From positions 496,001-560,000 of the forward strand of contig CAVRJN010000008.1 in assembly GCA_963721585.1 (NCBI GenBank): DNA of 64,000 nucleotides, read 5' to 3'. Under the pieces are notes generated by a model, which was given only the letters and a program-made list of their open reading frames with translations, was not told where the DNA came from and made no database searches. Below are positions 53,544 to 61,619 of this stretch, piece after piece. A program made the position numbers and the translations under genes. How positions within the stretch are numbered: position 1 is the first letter of the stretch; every line of letters starts with the position of its first letter. Source of the stretch: Bog-473 sp963721585 (GTDB taxonomy: Bacteria > Actinomycetota > Acidimicrobiia > Acidimicrobiales > RAAP-2).

Positions 53544-54089
53544 TCAGCCCGCTGAATGCCTGCGTCTGATTGTCAATACGGCAACGCCGCTCGGTGCTGG
53601 CGGCCTGAACGCCGAACGGGGCAAATGGCGCCCGAGCTCGACCTCGAAGGTACGAGACCAACGGTCCGAGCCAGGCCCTGAGCCAGACAACCACCGCCTC
53701 GCTGTGTGCCAAGGGACTACGACATCGGCTCGAACGAGGCGACTTCCGGGAGCGACGAGACGTCGAAGTATCGATACCGTGATCGAAAACGGCGGATTCG
53801 CCACCACTCGGAATGGCCGCTTGGGCAATCGCAGGTCGCTGGCATCAGCCCTCACCACCTTCACGTCGAAGTCGATGAACTGATCCCTCAGTGAGCGAAC
53901 CCGCTCTGGGTGAAGTTCGACTGCGATGACCCGAGCTCCATGCTCGACGAGAGGGCGCGTGAGCGCACCGGCCCCTGCACCAATATCGACCACGAGGTGG
54001 CCTGGCCCAATTCCAGCGTCGGCCACTATTCGCTCGGCCCAACGCCTATCGAGCTGATGCCACCCCCAACGCGTCCGTATCCCGGACAC
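53544..54089 (-). CDS. Short Erm-type 23S rRNA adenine methyltransferase
   Basis: 181 residues. Class I MTase motifs: HLVVDIGAGAGALTRPLVEH (motif I), VIAVELHPERVRSLRDQF (motif II), RADASDLRLP, and the N6-adenine catalytic motif VANPPFSITVS. The protein lacks the usual C-terminal Erm domain, like Erm(37) of Mycobacterium tuberculosis, which is of similar length. It may methylate A2058 or neighbours and give macrolide-lincosamide-streptogramin resistance; this is inference from family. It ends facing the ftsW end and has no adjacent leader peptide that I can identify. Confidence 0.85.
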   Translation of the reverse strand: MSGIRTRWGWHQLDRRWAERIVADAGIGPGHLVVDIGAGAGALTRPLVEHGARVIAVELHPERVRSLRDQFIDFDVKVVRADASDLRLPKRPFRVVANPPFSITVSILRRLVAPGSRLVRADVVVPWHTARRWLSGSGPGSDRWSRTFEVELGRHLPRSAFRPPAPSGVAVLTIRRRHSAG

Positions 54090-54165
54090 GACGGACCATC
54101 ACGCAAGTCGTCATCGGCTTACCCTAGAGCAGAGGGTGGGCCATGCGCCGATCAGCGAACCTCCC

Positions 54166-54203
54166 CGGCATGGCTCCGTCCCGGTGAACTGGGGCAGGTT
54201 GGC
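54166..54203 (+). repeat. Hairpin repeat, copy 4
   Basis: CCGGCATG pairs with CAGGTTGG (one mismatch, two G-T pairs) around TCC/GGGG and the loop GTCCCGGTGAACT. Located between erm (-) and the methyltransferase gene (+). Confidence 0.7.
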
Positions 54204-54236
54204 GCCTCATTCTCTGATGAGTGACACCATGGAGAG

Positions 54237-54980
54237 ATGAGATCATTTGAGAGCGCAGCCGCGGAATACGACGCAGCTCGCCCTTCGTATCCCGAAGGGA
54301 CCTACGCCATTCTCGAGGCACAATCTGGAGGTCTGGCCAACAAGCTGGTGGGTGACGGAGGTACGGGAACCGGAGTCGTTTCGCGGCAGCTGCTTCAGCG
54401 GGGCGCCGAGGTCATTGCCTTTGATCCCGGGATGGGAATGCTGCGCCGAGCACGAACACGTACCCCGGAGCTTCGGGCGCTGGTGGCGGAGGCGGGCGCC
54501 ATTCCACTGCACGCAAGTGTCTTGGACTTGCTGTGTTTTGGGCAGAGCTGGCACTGGGTGGACCAAACGCTGGGCGCCATCGAGGCGGCCCGAGTGCTGA
54601 GGACGGGGGGCTGGTGGGCGGCGTGGTGGAATCACCCCTGGGCCGATTCTGAAGAGTGGTTCGACACGTTCTGCACTCAGTTAGAGACCCGGTGCCCTGG
54701 CTACTCACGCGAATCACGAGACGTCGATTGGTGCTCCGAATCCATTGCTGCCTGCGGCCGATTTCTCTCACCCCAACGCCACATCGTCGCCTGGGAACGT
54801 CGGATCACCATTGAGGACTGGCTCATTGACCTCAGGAGCCATTCGTATCTGATCGATCTGGGTGAACCAGACGCGTCTGGCCTGATCTCCAACGTCGAGG
54901 CACTTCTCCGCCGGAGCTTCGATGGTGGGATCATGGTGGTGCCCTACGAAACGCGCTTGTGGACTGCGCAGCTCGCATGA
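54237..54980 (+). CDS. Class I SAM-dependent methyltransferase
   Basis: 247 residues of the UbiE/methyltransferase-11 type. Motif I is slightly unusual (VGDGGTGTGVVSRQLLQRGA instead of DxGxGTG), motif II is VIAFDPGMGMLRRAR, and a post-I segment LDLLCFGQSWHWVDQTLGAI is typical of small-molecule methyltransferases. The C-terminal half is Trp-rich. ATG 54237, preceded by GGAGAG. Single gene between repeat copies 4 and 5. Substrate unknown. Confidence 0.85.
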   Translation: MRSFESAAAEYDAARPSYPEGTYAILEAQSGGLANKLVGDGGTGTGVVSRQLLQRGAEVIAFDPGMGMLRRARTRTPELRALVAEAGAIPLHASVLDLLCFGQSWHWVDQTLGAIEAARVLRTGGWWAAWWNHPWADSEEWFDTFCTQLETRCPGYSRESRDVDWCSESIAACGRFLSPQRHIVAWERRITIEDWLIDLRSHSYLIDLGEPDASGLISNVEALLRRSFDGGIMVVPYETRLWTAQLA

Positions 54981-54990
54981 GATGCCGTTT

Positions 54991-55030
54991 GGACTGTCCC
55001 ACCCTTCCGGCGGCGAACTGGGGCAAGTTG
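54991..55030 (+). repeat. Hairpin repeat, copy 5
   Basis: Contains CCCTTCCGGCGGCGAACT and GGGGCA, the array core with a 3-base insertion in the loop. The flanks GGACTG and CAAGTTG pair partly, with one bulge. Confidence 0.65.
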
Positions 55031-55070
55031 ACCACGGGCGCCATGCCAGTGTCGCCGTACAATCGGAGAC

Positions 55071-55676
55071 GTGGCCAAGGCTGGAAGCATCGATCATCCG
55101 GTGTGGACGGAGGAATCGTCACTGATTGCCACAAGGCCATCCGTTTCGACAAAGCGCCATCGTTGGCTCTATGCCGCCGTTCCTGTGGTCATTCTCGTTG
55201 TCGGCGGGTGGTGGCTGTTCGCTCGTCACGGTGGGGGTTCAGGTTCGGGTGATCCCGGCGGAAAGATCTTGAATCAGCTCGCCCCGGCGGCGTCGGCTCT
55301 GCCCGGGTATGGGACCACCGGCCTGCCCTGGTCGTCGCAGCCGAACACCTCGGCGCCCTATCTGATCAAGAGCGAACCTCGGCTGGACAGTTGTGACGGG
55401 ATCGCTGGCACGCAGGGTTGGTCGCAGGTGGTCGTCCAAGGGTCTTTCCGTTGGACCGGTTCCCACGAGGCGCTTTTTGTGAAAATCGATTCGGGCCTCA
55501 GCACCCTCGGATGGCACCGAACGCAGATCCCAAGTACCGACCAAGCAATGTGGAAGAAGCGCTTGGACAACGGCACCGTTGCCAACGCAAGCCTGAACCT
55601 GAGTCCTCTGGGCAATCCGAACTGGGAGTTCGTCGCACTTGCTCCACCGGTTGGCAGCTCTGTCAGCGGGTGTTGA
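55071..55676 (+). CDS. Membrane-anchored protein of unknown function
   Basis: 201 residues. A short cytoplasmic N-terminus and one membrane helix (WLYAAVPVVILVVGGWWLFA, residues 32-51) precede a Gly/Ser linker (HGGGSGSGDPGG) and an extracytoplasmic domain rich in Trp and Ser with a conserved-looking Cys pair (SCDGIAGTQGW and the final SGC). GTG start at 55071, position suggested by the frame and a weak GAGAC site. Family not recognised. Single gene between repeat copies 5 and 6. Confidence 0.65.
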   Translation: MAKAGSIDHPVWTEESSLIATRPSVSTKRHRWLYAAVPVVILVVGGWWLFARHGGGSGSGDPGGKILNQLAPAASALPGYGTTGLPWSSQPNTSAPYLIKSEPRLDSCDGIAGTQGWSQVVVQGSFRWTGSHEALFVKIDSGLSTLGWHRTQIPSTDQAMWKKRLDNGTVANASLNLSPLGNPNWEFVALAPPVGSSVSGC

Positions 55677-55713
55677 TTTTGAGTCTCTAGTCCAACCCCC
55701 TACTGCTCCCGTA

Positions 55714-55750
55714 GTGCCGCAGGGGCACCCCTTCCCGGCGGAGTGGGGCA
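55714..55750 (+). repeat. Hairpin repeat, copy 6
   Basis: Begins with GTGCC-GCAGG-GGCAC, a small hairpin by itself, then the core CCCCTTCCCGGCGGAGT with GGGGCA; CCCC pairs with GGGG. Confidence 0.65.
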
Positions 55751-55776
55751 GGGGTCTTCGATCGTGGAGGTGCAAA

Positions 55777-56184
55777 ATGTGGAATGCCCCGCAGGGCCTG
55801 GTCGTTGCGATTCAGGATGAGACTTTGCCTTCTCGCCGGGACTTTTCCGGTACCGTTTGCGCTGGACTGCTACTGGTGGCTGTGGGCGCTTCCGCTTGCT
55901 CGCAGAACTGTCCTCGCCGGGGAGAATTCTCCCGATCTCAATCACCTCGACCAGCCGAAGTGTTCACCCCTCAAAGTGCACAGTCAATGCTTCTGGTACT
56001 CAGGCCGTCGTCACCGGAGCGTTCAACCCGCCGGCATCGCTGCCGGTCGCTCAACGGACAACAGGTGGGTGCGTTCCTTTTGGGTATGGTCCATGGCCCG
56101 GGACCCACCCGGCGAACTGTGTCAGGCACGACGTGTGGGAAGAACTACGACGAACAGACCTCATTTGCTGTCACCACAACGTAG
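55777..56184 (+). CDS. Possible small secreted or lipoprotein gene, probably damaged
   Basis: ATG 55777 has GGAGG seven bases upstream. The first 45 residues look like a lipoprotein leader (TVCAGLLLVAVGASACSQN with a lipobox-like AC). After that the frame becomes Arg/Ser/Pro-rich and overlaps repeat copy 7. A neighbouring frame between about 55,970 and 56,090 (CTVNASGTQAVVTGAFNPPA) looks more protein-like, suggesting a frameshift. No family recognised. It would be the single cassette between copies 6 and 7. Confidence 0.35.
   Translation: MWNAPQGLVVAIQDETLPSRRDFSGTVCAGLLLVAVGASACSQNCPRRGEFSRSQSPRPAEVFTPQSAQSMLLVLRPSSPERSTRRHRCRSLNGQQVGAFLLGMVHGPGPTRRTVSGTTCGKNYDEQTSFAVTTT
56094..56127 (+). 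repeat. Hairpin repeat, copy 7 (degenerate)
   Basis: Contains ACCCACCCGGCGAACTGTG and TCAGG; the core CCCGGCGAACTG is exact but the GGGG arm is changed to GTGTC. Confidence 0.45.
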
Positions 56185-56510
56185 GTGCCCTTTGGGAGAC
56201 GGTCTGTGGTAACCCGAATATTTCCGTAAACGCCCGAATAAACGAAGAGATTCTTAGACGGATGCGTCCACTTGTTCAACGGAAGGTGCAAGCCGTCACT
56301 TCCCGTTCTGAGGAAGTCCGTGAGCGCCTTCGACGGGGAGGACTCACCTTTGACCCCGCTCATGTAGGCGAAAGAGTGGTCCGAAGAGCCTGGAGTTCCA
56401 GGGCAATGAAATCCAGTTGCCGCAGACGCTGGCGAGAACGACAGGAGAGCAGAGCCACCGAGCACGAAGGCTGAAACCATGGAGCCCGCAGCAAATCGCC
56501 GTCGTCGCAT
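56145..56510 (-). CDS. Small secreted protein of unknown function
   Basis: 121 residues. A classical signal peptide: RRRR then FAAGSMVSAFVLGGSALLSF, cleavage near ASA-ATG. The mature part of about 90 residues has two Cys (HCPG and EVCSS), possibly one disulfide, and segments LHLPLNKWTHPSKNLFVYSG and LPKGTYVVVTANE. ATG at 56510 has an AAGGAGG site 4 bases upstream; an ATG 8 codons earlier does not. Single gene between repeat copies 7 and 8. Family not recognised. Confidence 0.75.
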   Translation of the reverse strand: MRRRRFAAGSMVSAFVLGGSALLSFSPASAATGFHCPGTPGSSDHSFAYMSGVKGESSPSKALTDFLRTGSDGLHLPLNKWTHPSKNLFVYSGVYGNIRVTTDRLPKGTYVVVTANEVCSS

Positions 56511-56562
56511 GAGCCTCCTTCCAACTTCTCGCACAGTCTTGCACTGGAGGCCGGTTCATACT

Positions 56563-56616
56563 TCCCCACCCGCTGGCGAACGGTGGCACACCGTTCCGGC
56601 GACTGGTAGGGGGCAC
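56563..56616 (+). repeat. Hairpin repeat, copy 8 (double, overlapping)
   Basis: Two units share one arm. Unit 1: CACC, loop CGCTGGCGAAC, GGTG. Unit 2 starts in that GGTG: GGTGGCACACCGTTCCGGCG, ACTGG, then GGGGGCAC. Shows that units can be fused head-to-tail. Confidence 0.65.
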
Positions 56617-56645
56617 TAACGCGTCTGAACAGCCTGGTCGACAAC

Positions 56646-57017
56646 ATGAGCAGAATCGGGCCACTCAGGATGACCGAGAAACAGTCTCACCGTCGGCGGA
56701 GCAATAGGTGGACCACCAGACTCTTCGAAGCTGCTGATCGCTCGCACGAGGCAAGTCGGAGGTACGCCGAGCTATCCGACAACAGCATTTCGAGATGGTT
56801 CACCAGGTTTTCGATGAGACATCTGGTCCTCGGGCCGTTGTTGCAGAGCACACTTGTTGTCGGCGTTTTCATGCTGATCGCCGCAGCGGTGGTCCAGTTC
56901 CGCGATCCGATCGTCTTGATGGTGGTGGGCCTTGTCATGTGGGCTGTCTTATCGATTTGGGGCTATGGCTACAACAAGTGGCAGCGGGAGAATGAGGCGT
57001 CGCCGCTACCCTCCTAA
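56646..57017 (+). CDS. Small membrane protein, two helices
   Basis: 123 residues. Basic N-terminus (KQSHRRRSNRWTTR), an amphipathic segment ending SRWFTRFSMRH, then two helices (LVLGPLLQSTLVVGVFMLIA and DPIVLMVVGLVMWAVLSIWG) and a short polar tail. ATG 56646; an ATG eight codons later is also possible. No family recognised. Single gene between repeat copies 8 and 9. Confidence 0.6.
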   Translation: MSRIGPLRMTEKQSHRRRSNRWTTRLFEAADRSHEASRRYAELSDNSISRWFTRFSMRHLVLGPLLQSTLVVGVFMLIAAAVVQFRDPIVLMVVGLVMWAVLSIWGYGYNKWQRENEASPLPS

Positions 57018-57028
57018 CCTTCCCCAAA

Positions 57029-57066
57029 GTGCGGATGGTGGCACCCTGTCCGGCGTGCTGGGACAG
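57029..57066 (+). repeat. Hairpin repeat, copy 9
   Basis: CTGTCC (57,046-57,051) pairs perfectly with GGACAG (57,061-57,066), with GGCGTGCTG in the loop. Preceded by AGTGCGG and GGTGGCACC, as in other copies. Confidence 0.7.
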
Positions 57067-57123
57067 TCCTCTCTGGATCACCCAGGAAAGACGAGAGGTA
57101 GTTTTCCGTACAAGAAGGCGAAG

Positions 57124-57981
57124 TCAGTTGGCCTTCGGCCAGGCACTTCGGACGAGGCCCAGATGATGCACACCGTGGCTCCGCATTTCAGGAAACCGAG
57201 CCTGAACCCAACACCAAGTAGCCACACGAGCACTATTGAGTGCCTGAAGTAGCGCCATGAGGTCCAAGTCGACGTTCGTAAACATGGCCACGGCGTCGGC
57301 TGGGAGGAAGGCGAGATCCCATTCGACGGGTCCAATGCAGGCGTCCTCGAAGTCGATCCAGCGGAGCCCAAACGGCGTAAGGAGGTAGTTGCCTGCGTGG
57401 GGTTCGCCATGCAGTCGCTGCTCTGGAAAGGAGTACGCGTCGAGCCTGCTCATCAGACCCGTGAAGGCCGCACGGAGGAAGGTTCTGTCGGCGGGAACCA
57501 GGGCCGCCATCGGGAGATCATCGAACAGTGCGGTCCTCGTGCGCTCCAGGCCGTCTCGAAAGGTGGGGAGTGCAACGTCGCATTCTGCAAGCGCGTCGTG
57601 AAATCTGACCAACGATTGACCGACCATGGCACCGTCTGCTTTGGCGTTCGGGTCGTGATCCAAGTGGCTCCAAAGAGTGACGACAAGTCCCGTCTCTTCA
57701 TCTCGCATTGCTCCGGTCCCGGGCACTGGTCGTGCGATTGGTGCCCCTCTCAGGGCGAGCGCGGAGGCGACATGGTGCTCACGGATTAGGACCTCGGCGC
57801 TGTCTCGGCGCGTTCCGACCTTGGCGAGGATTGGAGACGGCCTTAGCCAGACGACAGTGTGATTCGTTTCTTGAATCAGCAGTGGCTCTTCAACCTTCAG
57901 GCCGAGTTGATCTGCAACATTGATCGCGGCACGGCGTCCCGGCGTGGTGTCCCAAAATCTGACTTCCCAATCCTCATCCAC
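57124..57981 (-). CDS. Aminoglycoside phosphotransferase-like kinase
   Basis: 285 residues with the APH/choline-kinase fold. N-terminal lobe has NHTVVWLRPSPILAKVGTRR (the Lys in ILAKV would be the nucleotide-binding Lys). The catalytic loop is RLHGEPHAGNYLLT, with Glu in place of the usual Asp of HGDxHxxN, and the metal-binding motif is WIDFEDACIGPVEWDLAFL. GTG at 57981 gives a sensible N-terminus; a longer frame would start inside repeat copy 10. Resistance is possible but the substrate is unknown, and HGE rather than HGD occurs in uncharacterised family members. Single gene between copies 9 and 10. Confidence 0.8.
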   Translation of the reverse strand: MDEDWEVRFWDTTPGRRAAINVADQLGLKVEEPLLIQETNHTVVWLRPSPILAKVGTRRDSAEVLIREHHVASALALRGAPIARPVPGTGAMRDEETGLVVTLWSHLDHDPNAKADGAMVGQSLVRFHDALAECDVALPTFRDGLERTRTALFDDLPMAALVPADRTFLRAAFTGLMSRLDAYSFPEQRLHGEPHAGNYLLTPFGLRWIDFEDACIGPVEWDLAFLPADAVAMFTNVDLDLMALLQALNSARVATWCWVQARFPEMRSHGVHHLGLVRSAWPKAN

Positions 57982-58025
57982 CTTGCCAGTCTGACTCGGT
58001 CGGGACTCCAGCGGGTCGCCCGTTC

Positions 58026-58068
58026 TGCCGCAGGGTGGCACCCCTTCCCGGCGACTGGGGCAACTGGC
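58026..58068 (+). repeat. Hairpin repeat, copy 10
   Basis: GCAGGGTG, bulge GCA, CCCC on the left; GGGG, CAACTGGC on the right, with 6 of 8 outer positions paired (one G-T). Loop TTCCCGGCGACT. One of the best copies, used to define the consensus. Confidence 0.75.
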
Positions 58069-58085
58069 CTGTGTCGGGGCAGCCT

Positions 58086-58625
58086 CTATGTCCTGGCGCT
58101 CGTCGTGAAGTAGCGACCTCTGTAGTGGATTAGAGGCTGCGTCGGATCGCGATCGAGTTCCACTCCATCGATCGAGCCACGGATCAATAGCGAGTAACCA
58201 CCCTCCATGAACCCCACGAGAGTTATCGCTGAGCGGGTCGTTGCATCACTCAGCAATGGGCCATAGTCCGACCCGACGACGGAAAGACCCTCGAACGGAT
58301 CTCCCGGGTATCGCAGCGCGAACTGGTCGGCGATTCGGGCGTGTGCTTTGTCCAGCACGTGTACGACGAAGCGCTTCGACGCACGCACGGCGTCCCAGAA
58401 TGGCGAATCCGGAGCGATGAGACCAAGAACCGATGGAGGGTCACCCTCCCCAATGAAGATCGACGACACGGTTAGTCCTTCGGGCCTGCCCTCGCTTCCA
58501 TTGGCAGTCAAGACCGTGACCGGCATCGGGACCCGGCCACGGAAACGCCGTATGTGATCTCTCATTTCCAGGGGAAGCTGGAACGCCTCAGAGCCGATGC
58601 GCTTGAACCCGTCCTCATTGCTCAC
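58086..58625 (-). CDS. Flavin reductase-like domain protein
   Basis: 179 residues of the FMN-binding split-barrel flavin reductase family (small component of two-component monooxygenases). MPVTVLTANG, RPEGLTVSSIFIGEGDPPSV, SPFWDAVRASKRFVVHVLD and LIHYRGRYFTT are typical. GTG start at 58625 with AAGG at 8 bases. Single gene between repeat copies 10 and 11. A flavin monooxygenase gene lies two cassettes away, but it is of the FAD-dependent type that does not need a reductase. Confidence 0.88.
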   Translation of the reverse strand: MSNEDGFKRIGSEAFQLPLEMRDHIRRFRGRVPMPVTVLTANGSEGRPEGLTVSSIFIGEGDPPSVLGLIAPDSPFWDAVRASKRFVVHVLDKAHARIADQFALRYPGDPFEGLSVVGSDYGPLLSDATTRSAITLVGFMEGGYSLLIRGSIDGVELDRDPTQPLIHYRGRYFTTSART

Positions 58626-58744
58626 GTCGAAACCTTATGCCGAGAGGCAGACCTGCCAGGCCAAGGGCCTGCAACGTCGCTGTCGAACTGCCCACCGTCC
58701 CGGCTGGGTGCGAAGACGCCCCGTGAGTATCCCCTTGGTTCTGC

Positions 58745-58775
58745 AGGTGGCACCCAGTCCCTGTGCATTGGGGCA
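58745..58775 (+). repeat. Hairpin repeat, copy 11
   Basis: AGGTGGCACCCAGTCCC then TGTGCAT and TGGGGCA; CCCA pairs with TGGG. The loop is changed relative to the consensus (TCCCTGTGCAT instead of TCCCGGCGAACT). Confidence 0.6.
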
Positions 58776-58781
58776 GGGCGG

Positions 58782-59102
58782 CTACGTACTACCCGACGAT
58801 GGGTCAGCTCGATACTGGACGAAGTGGCCAGACCCGCATTGAGGGCAATGGCTCAGAGCTTCCTTGACTTCAGCGTCTCCTGCTGCGCCGCTCATTGCCT
58901 GTTGCCGTATCAGGGGCGCCACTGCATGCAGGTTCGAAGATTGTCCTAGTGGCGACATAGGTGCCGCCGGGAGGCACGAAGGGACGGACCACCTTCCTTC
59001 ACTGTGCGGCATCTTCCAGGCGTAGCCACACTCAGAGCACTGGCGTACCCGAGGCGCTCGGCGTTGCCGCAACCAACCACGTATTCCGCCAGCTTCCGCC
59101 AT
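58782..59102 (-). CDS. Small zinc-ribbon protein
   Basis: 106 residues. Two Cys pairs suggest zinc sites: CSECGYAW near the middle and CPQCGSGHFVQYR near the C-terminus. The linker contains the acidic helix AAGDAEVKEALS. N-terminus basic (RGWLRQRRAPRVRQ). ATG at 59102 without a strong ribosome binding site. It occupies the interval between repeat copies 11 and 12 exactly. No family recognised beyond the zinc-ribbon pattern. Confidence 0.6.
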   Translation of the reverse strand: MAEAGGIRGWLRQRRAPRVRQCSECGYAWKMPHSEGRWSVPSCLPAAPMSPLGQSSNLHAVAPLIRQQAMSGAAGDAEVKEALSHCPQCGSGHFVQYRADPSSGST

Positions 59103-59497
59103 GACACAAAGGGTATTGCACGGACTTCTGGTGTGCACCAACCCGGCGGACTGGGACACTCTCGACAATTCTTAGACCGGGTGCCCGCCAGGAACGATTT
59201 CACCATCGTGGGTCCGCCTCATGTTGAAGAGTGCCCGTCTAGCTGCTCGGCGACAGGTTTCGCACTCCAAGAGCACCAAGACCCTCTTCTTTTCGACCAG
59301 CTTCGAGGTCGTGTGACGCCCGGAGATGCGAACCGTCAACGGGGCAGAGGTAGCTCACGTAGGGGAAGCTATCGCCACCAAACAAACGAGAGACCCTTCC
59401 GTTCATGGGCGCCGCCGGCCGCTCGCAGTCCTGCCGTTCGGGGACGTTCCGTACCCATCGATTGTCCAGGTGATCGACTTCTGGTCAACTGTCGCCA
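59103..59497. other. 395-bp gap before the FAD monooxygenase gene
   Basis: Contains repeat copy 12 (59,130-59,160). The remaining 330 bases have no convincing gene on either strand. The FAD monooxygenase promoter is presumably here. Confidence 0.4.
59130..59160 (+). repeat. Hairpin repeat, copy 12
   Basis: GGTGT, bulge GCA, CCA on the left; TGG, bulged G, ACACT on the right; loop ACCCGGCGGAC. All listed stem positions pair (one G-T). Confidence 0.75.
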
Positions 59498-60628
59498 ATG
59501 AACATAGGCATCGTCGGCGCGGGCATCGGCGGCCTGACGGCCGCCGTGGCTCTTCGACAGCAGGGACACTCGGTACACCTCATCGAGCAGGCGTCGGTGA
59601 TGGCCGAAGTTGGTGCGGCAGTCTCGCTTTGGCCCAATGCACTTGCCGCTCTGGATCGCATTGGGCTCGAAGGGTCCGTCCGAGACCAGGGTCAGTGGGA
59701 AGATGATGGGGCGCTCCGGTGGCCGTCTGGCGACCCATACTGGATATTCAAGAACAGCAACCTCCTTATCCTCCGATCGTCGCTTCAGCAGGTCCTGCTT
59801 CACGCCGTCGGTCAAGATCCACCTCTCACGCTCGGGTCTCGATGCATAGGTGTCAGGTCACTCTCGGAGGGACCGACGGTCATTTTGGAGGACGACACGA
59901 CCCATGAGTTCGATCTCGTGATTGGAGCAGACGGAATCCGTTCCACAGTCCGTGCTGCGATACTTCCTCACGATAGCGCTGCGTCGTACTCAGGTAGCAC
60001 GGCATGGCGTGCGATAGTGCATGCTCCAGGAGTGATCCCAACGGCGTGGCTGACTGTTGGGAGAGGCCTCCACTTCTTGGCAGCGCCGCTGCCGGGCGGC
60101 GATGTCTATTGGAGTCCCTTGGTCAAGATCCCAGTATCGGAGGTCAAGACCATTGCCGACCAACTCGGATTTCTGCGCCACTGCTTCGGAAAATGGCACG
60201 ATCCGATTCCAGAACTACTCGACCGCACCGATAGTGCAGCATGCTTTGCCACTCCGGTGTACTTCCGCCCACCGCCCACCTGGCTCCATCGAGACCATGT
60301 TGTCCTCATTGGTGATGCCGCCCACCCAATGACGCCCGATCTGGGGCAGGGAGCATGCCAAGCCATCGAAGATGCCATCGTTCTCGCCGACTGTTTGGTC
60401 CCGAGCCGCCCGATCGAAGAATCGCTGGGGGACTTCACGGCCCGCAGACTCAAGAGGGTACGGAAGATCGTGCGGGAGGCACGCATTCTCGGAAAACTCA
60501 ACTCCTCAAGGAGCCGCATTTCCGAACTGGCCCGGATCTCGATGTTCAAGCTCACACCTCCGGGCTATTCGGAACGCCACCTTCAAGACATAAGCGGACG
60601 AGATGCGTTCGAAGCTCAGATGTCCTAG
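59498..60628 (+). CDS. FAD-dependent monooxygenase
   Basis: 376 residues of the group A flavin monooxygenase (UbiH/PHBH-like) family. The Rossmann FAD motif GIVGAGIGGLTAAVALRQQG, the DG motif DLVIGADGIRSTVRAAILP and the GD motif VVLIGDAAHPMTPDLGQGAC are all intact. The C-terminus lacks a thioredoxin-like domain. Substrate unknown: it probably hydroxylates an aromatic or polyketide-like compound. ATG 59498. Single gene between repeat copies 12 and 13. Confidence 0.92.
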   Translation: MNIGIVGAGIGGLTAAVALRQQGHSVHLIEQASVMAEVGAAVSLWPNALAALDRIGLEGSVRDQGQWEDDGALRWPSGDPYWIFKNSNLLILRSSLQQVLLHAVGQDPPLTLGSRCIGVRSLSEGPTVILEDDTTHEFDLVIGADGIRSTVRAAILPHDSAASYSGSTAWRAIVHAPGVIPTAWLTVGRGLHFLAAPLPGGDVYWSPLVKIPVSEVKTIADQLGFLRHCFGKWHDPIPELLDRTDSAACFATPVYFRPPPTWLHRDHVVLIGDAAHPMTPDLGQGACQAIEDAIVLADCLVPSRPIEESLGDFTARRLKRVRKIVREARILGKLNSSRSRISELARISMFKLTPPGYSERHLQDISGRDAFEAQMS

Positions 60629-60687
60629 AGCCAGCCAAAAGACATCCCTTCTCGACGTCGTTCGTTCTGCGCACCCACCACACCGCG

Positions 60688-60721
60688 GAGTGGCACCCCA
60701 GCCCGGCGAAGTGGGGCACTC
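60688..60721 (+). repeat. Hairpin repeat, copy 13
   Basis: GAGTG, bulge GCA, CCCC on the left; GGGG, CACTC on the right; 13-base loop AGCCCGGCGAAGT. All nine base pairs are Watson-Crick, the clearest example of the family. Confidence 0.8.
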
Positions 60722-60791
60722 TGTCGAAAGCCTGTAATGGCCAGATCGACCTAGCGTCGGGCAACGCTTGGAGTCTTAGTAGGTTCCCGGT

Positions 60792-61604
60792 GTGACCACC
60801 GATTCGAGGACAGTAGTGTCCGCCGGTGGGTTCCCGATCTCGGTGATCGACCAGGGCCGCGGACAACCGATCCTGATCGTGCATCCCGGGAGTGGCACCT
60901 CAGAGGCGTGGGCACGGGTCGCCCACCATCTGATGGTCCGGTTTCGGGTGCTGCGCTTTGACCGCAGGCCCTACTTATTGCCTCGCGACGTTGAAGTGAT
61001 TGCGACGATGGAAGATGAGGTGAACGACCTCCTAGCCGTTGCGACGTTCGCGGGTCAACCGGTCCTACTGGTCGGACACTCGTCGGGAGGAGTGGTCGCT
61101 CTGGAGGCGGCGCTCGCGTCGCCCGCGATGTTTTCGGGGATGGTGCTTTACGAACCGCCGGTGGCAGTCACAGAAGCGTTGGGCGGAGACGCACTGATCC
61201 GCGCGAAGGCAGCACTGGTGGCGGGAGATCCAGGATTGGCGATGGAGATCCACATGCGTGAGATCGTCCGGGCGTCGAATCACCTGGTCAGATTCCTCCA
61301 GCTGGCCAAACCGCTATGGCGTCGCATGGCGACACTCGCTCCGGGCCAAATTCAAGACGACGCCAACATCGAGTCCCTGGGCGTCGGCATCGGTCGATAC
61401 GCCGAACTCACCGTACCCGCACTGCTTCTCGCTGGAGCGCGTAGTCCGAGGCACCTACGTGTTCGACTAGACGCCCTCGCATCGGTCTTACCCAATGTGG
61501 ACTCACTTGTCGTCCTTCGCCATCAGGGGCACCTCGCCAACGCATTCGCTCCACGCAAGGTCGCATACATCATCGAGTCGTTTGCCGCTCGGGTGCCGCA
61601 CTAG
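60792..61604 (+). CDS. Alpha/beta hydrolase
   Basis: 270 residues. Oxyanion-hole HPGSGTSEAW, nucleophile elbow VGHSSGG (Ser), and the catalytic His in RHQGHLANAF near the C-terminus; the acid is probably the Asp of SLVVLRHQ-preceding region. GTG start at 60792. Substrate unknown. Single gene between repeat copies 13 and 14. Confidence 0.88.
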   Translation: MTTDSRTVVSAGGFPISVIDQGRGQPILIVHPGSGTSEAWARVAHHLMVRFRVLRFDRRPYLLPRDVEVIATMEDEVNDLLAVATFAGQPVLLVGHSSGGVVALEAALASPAMFSGMVLYEPPVAVTEALGGDALIRAKAALVAGDPGLAMEIHMREIVRASNHLVRFLQLAKPLWRRMATLAPGQIQDDANIESLGVGIGRYAELTVPALLLAGARSPRHLRVRLDALASVLPNVDSLVVLRHQGHLANAFAPRKVAYIIESFAARVPH

Positions 61605-61619
61605 CCCGAAAGTGCGGCA

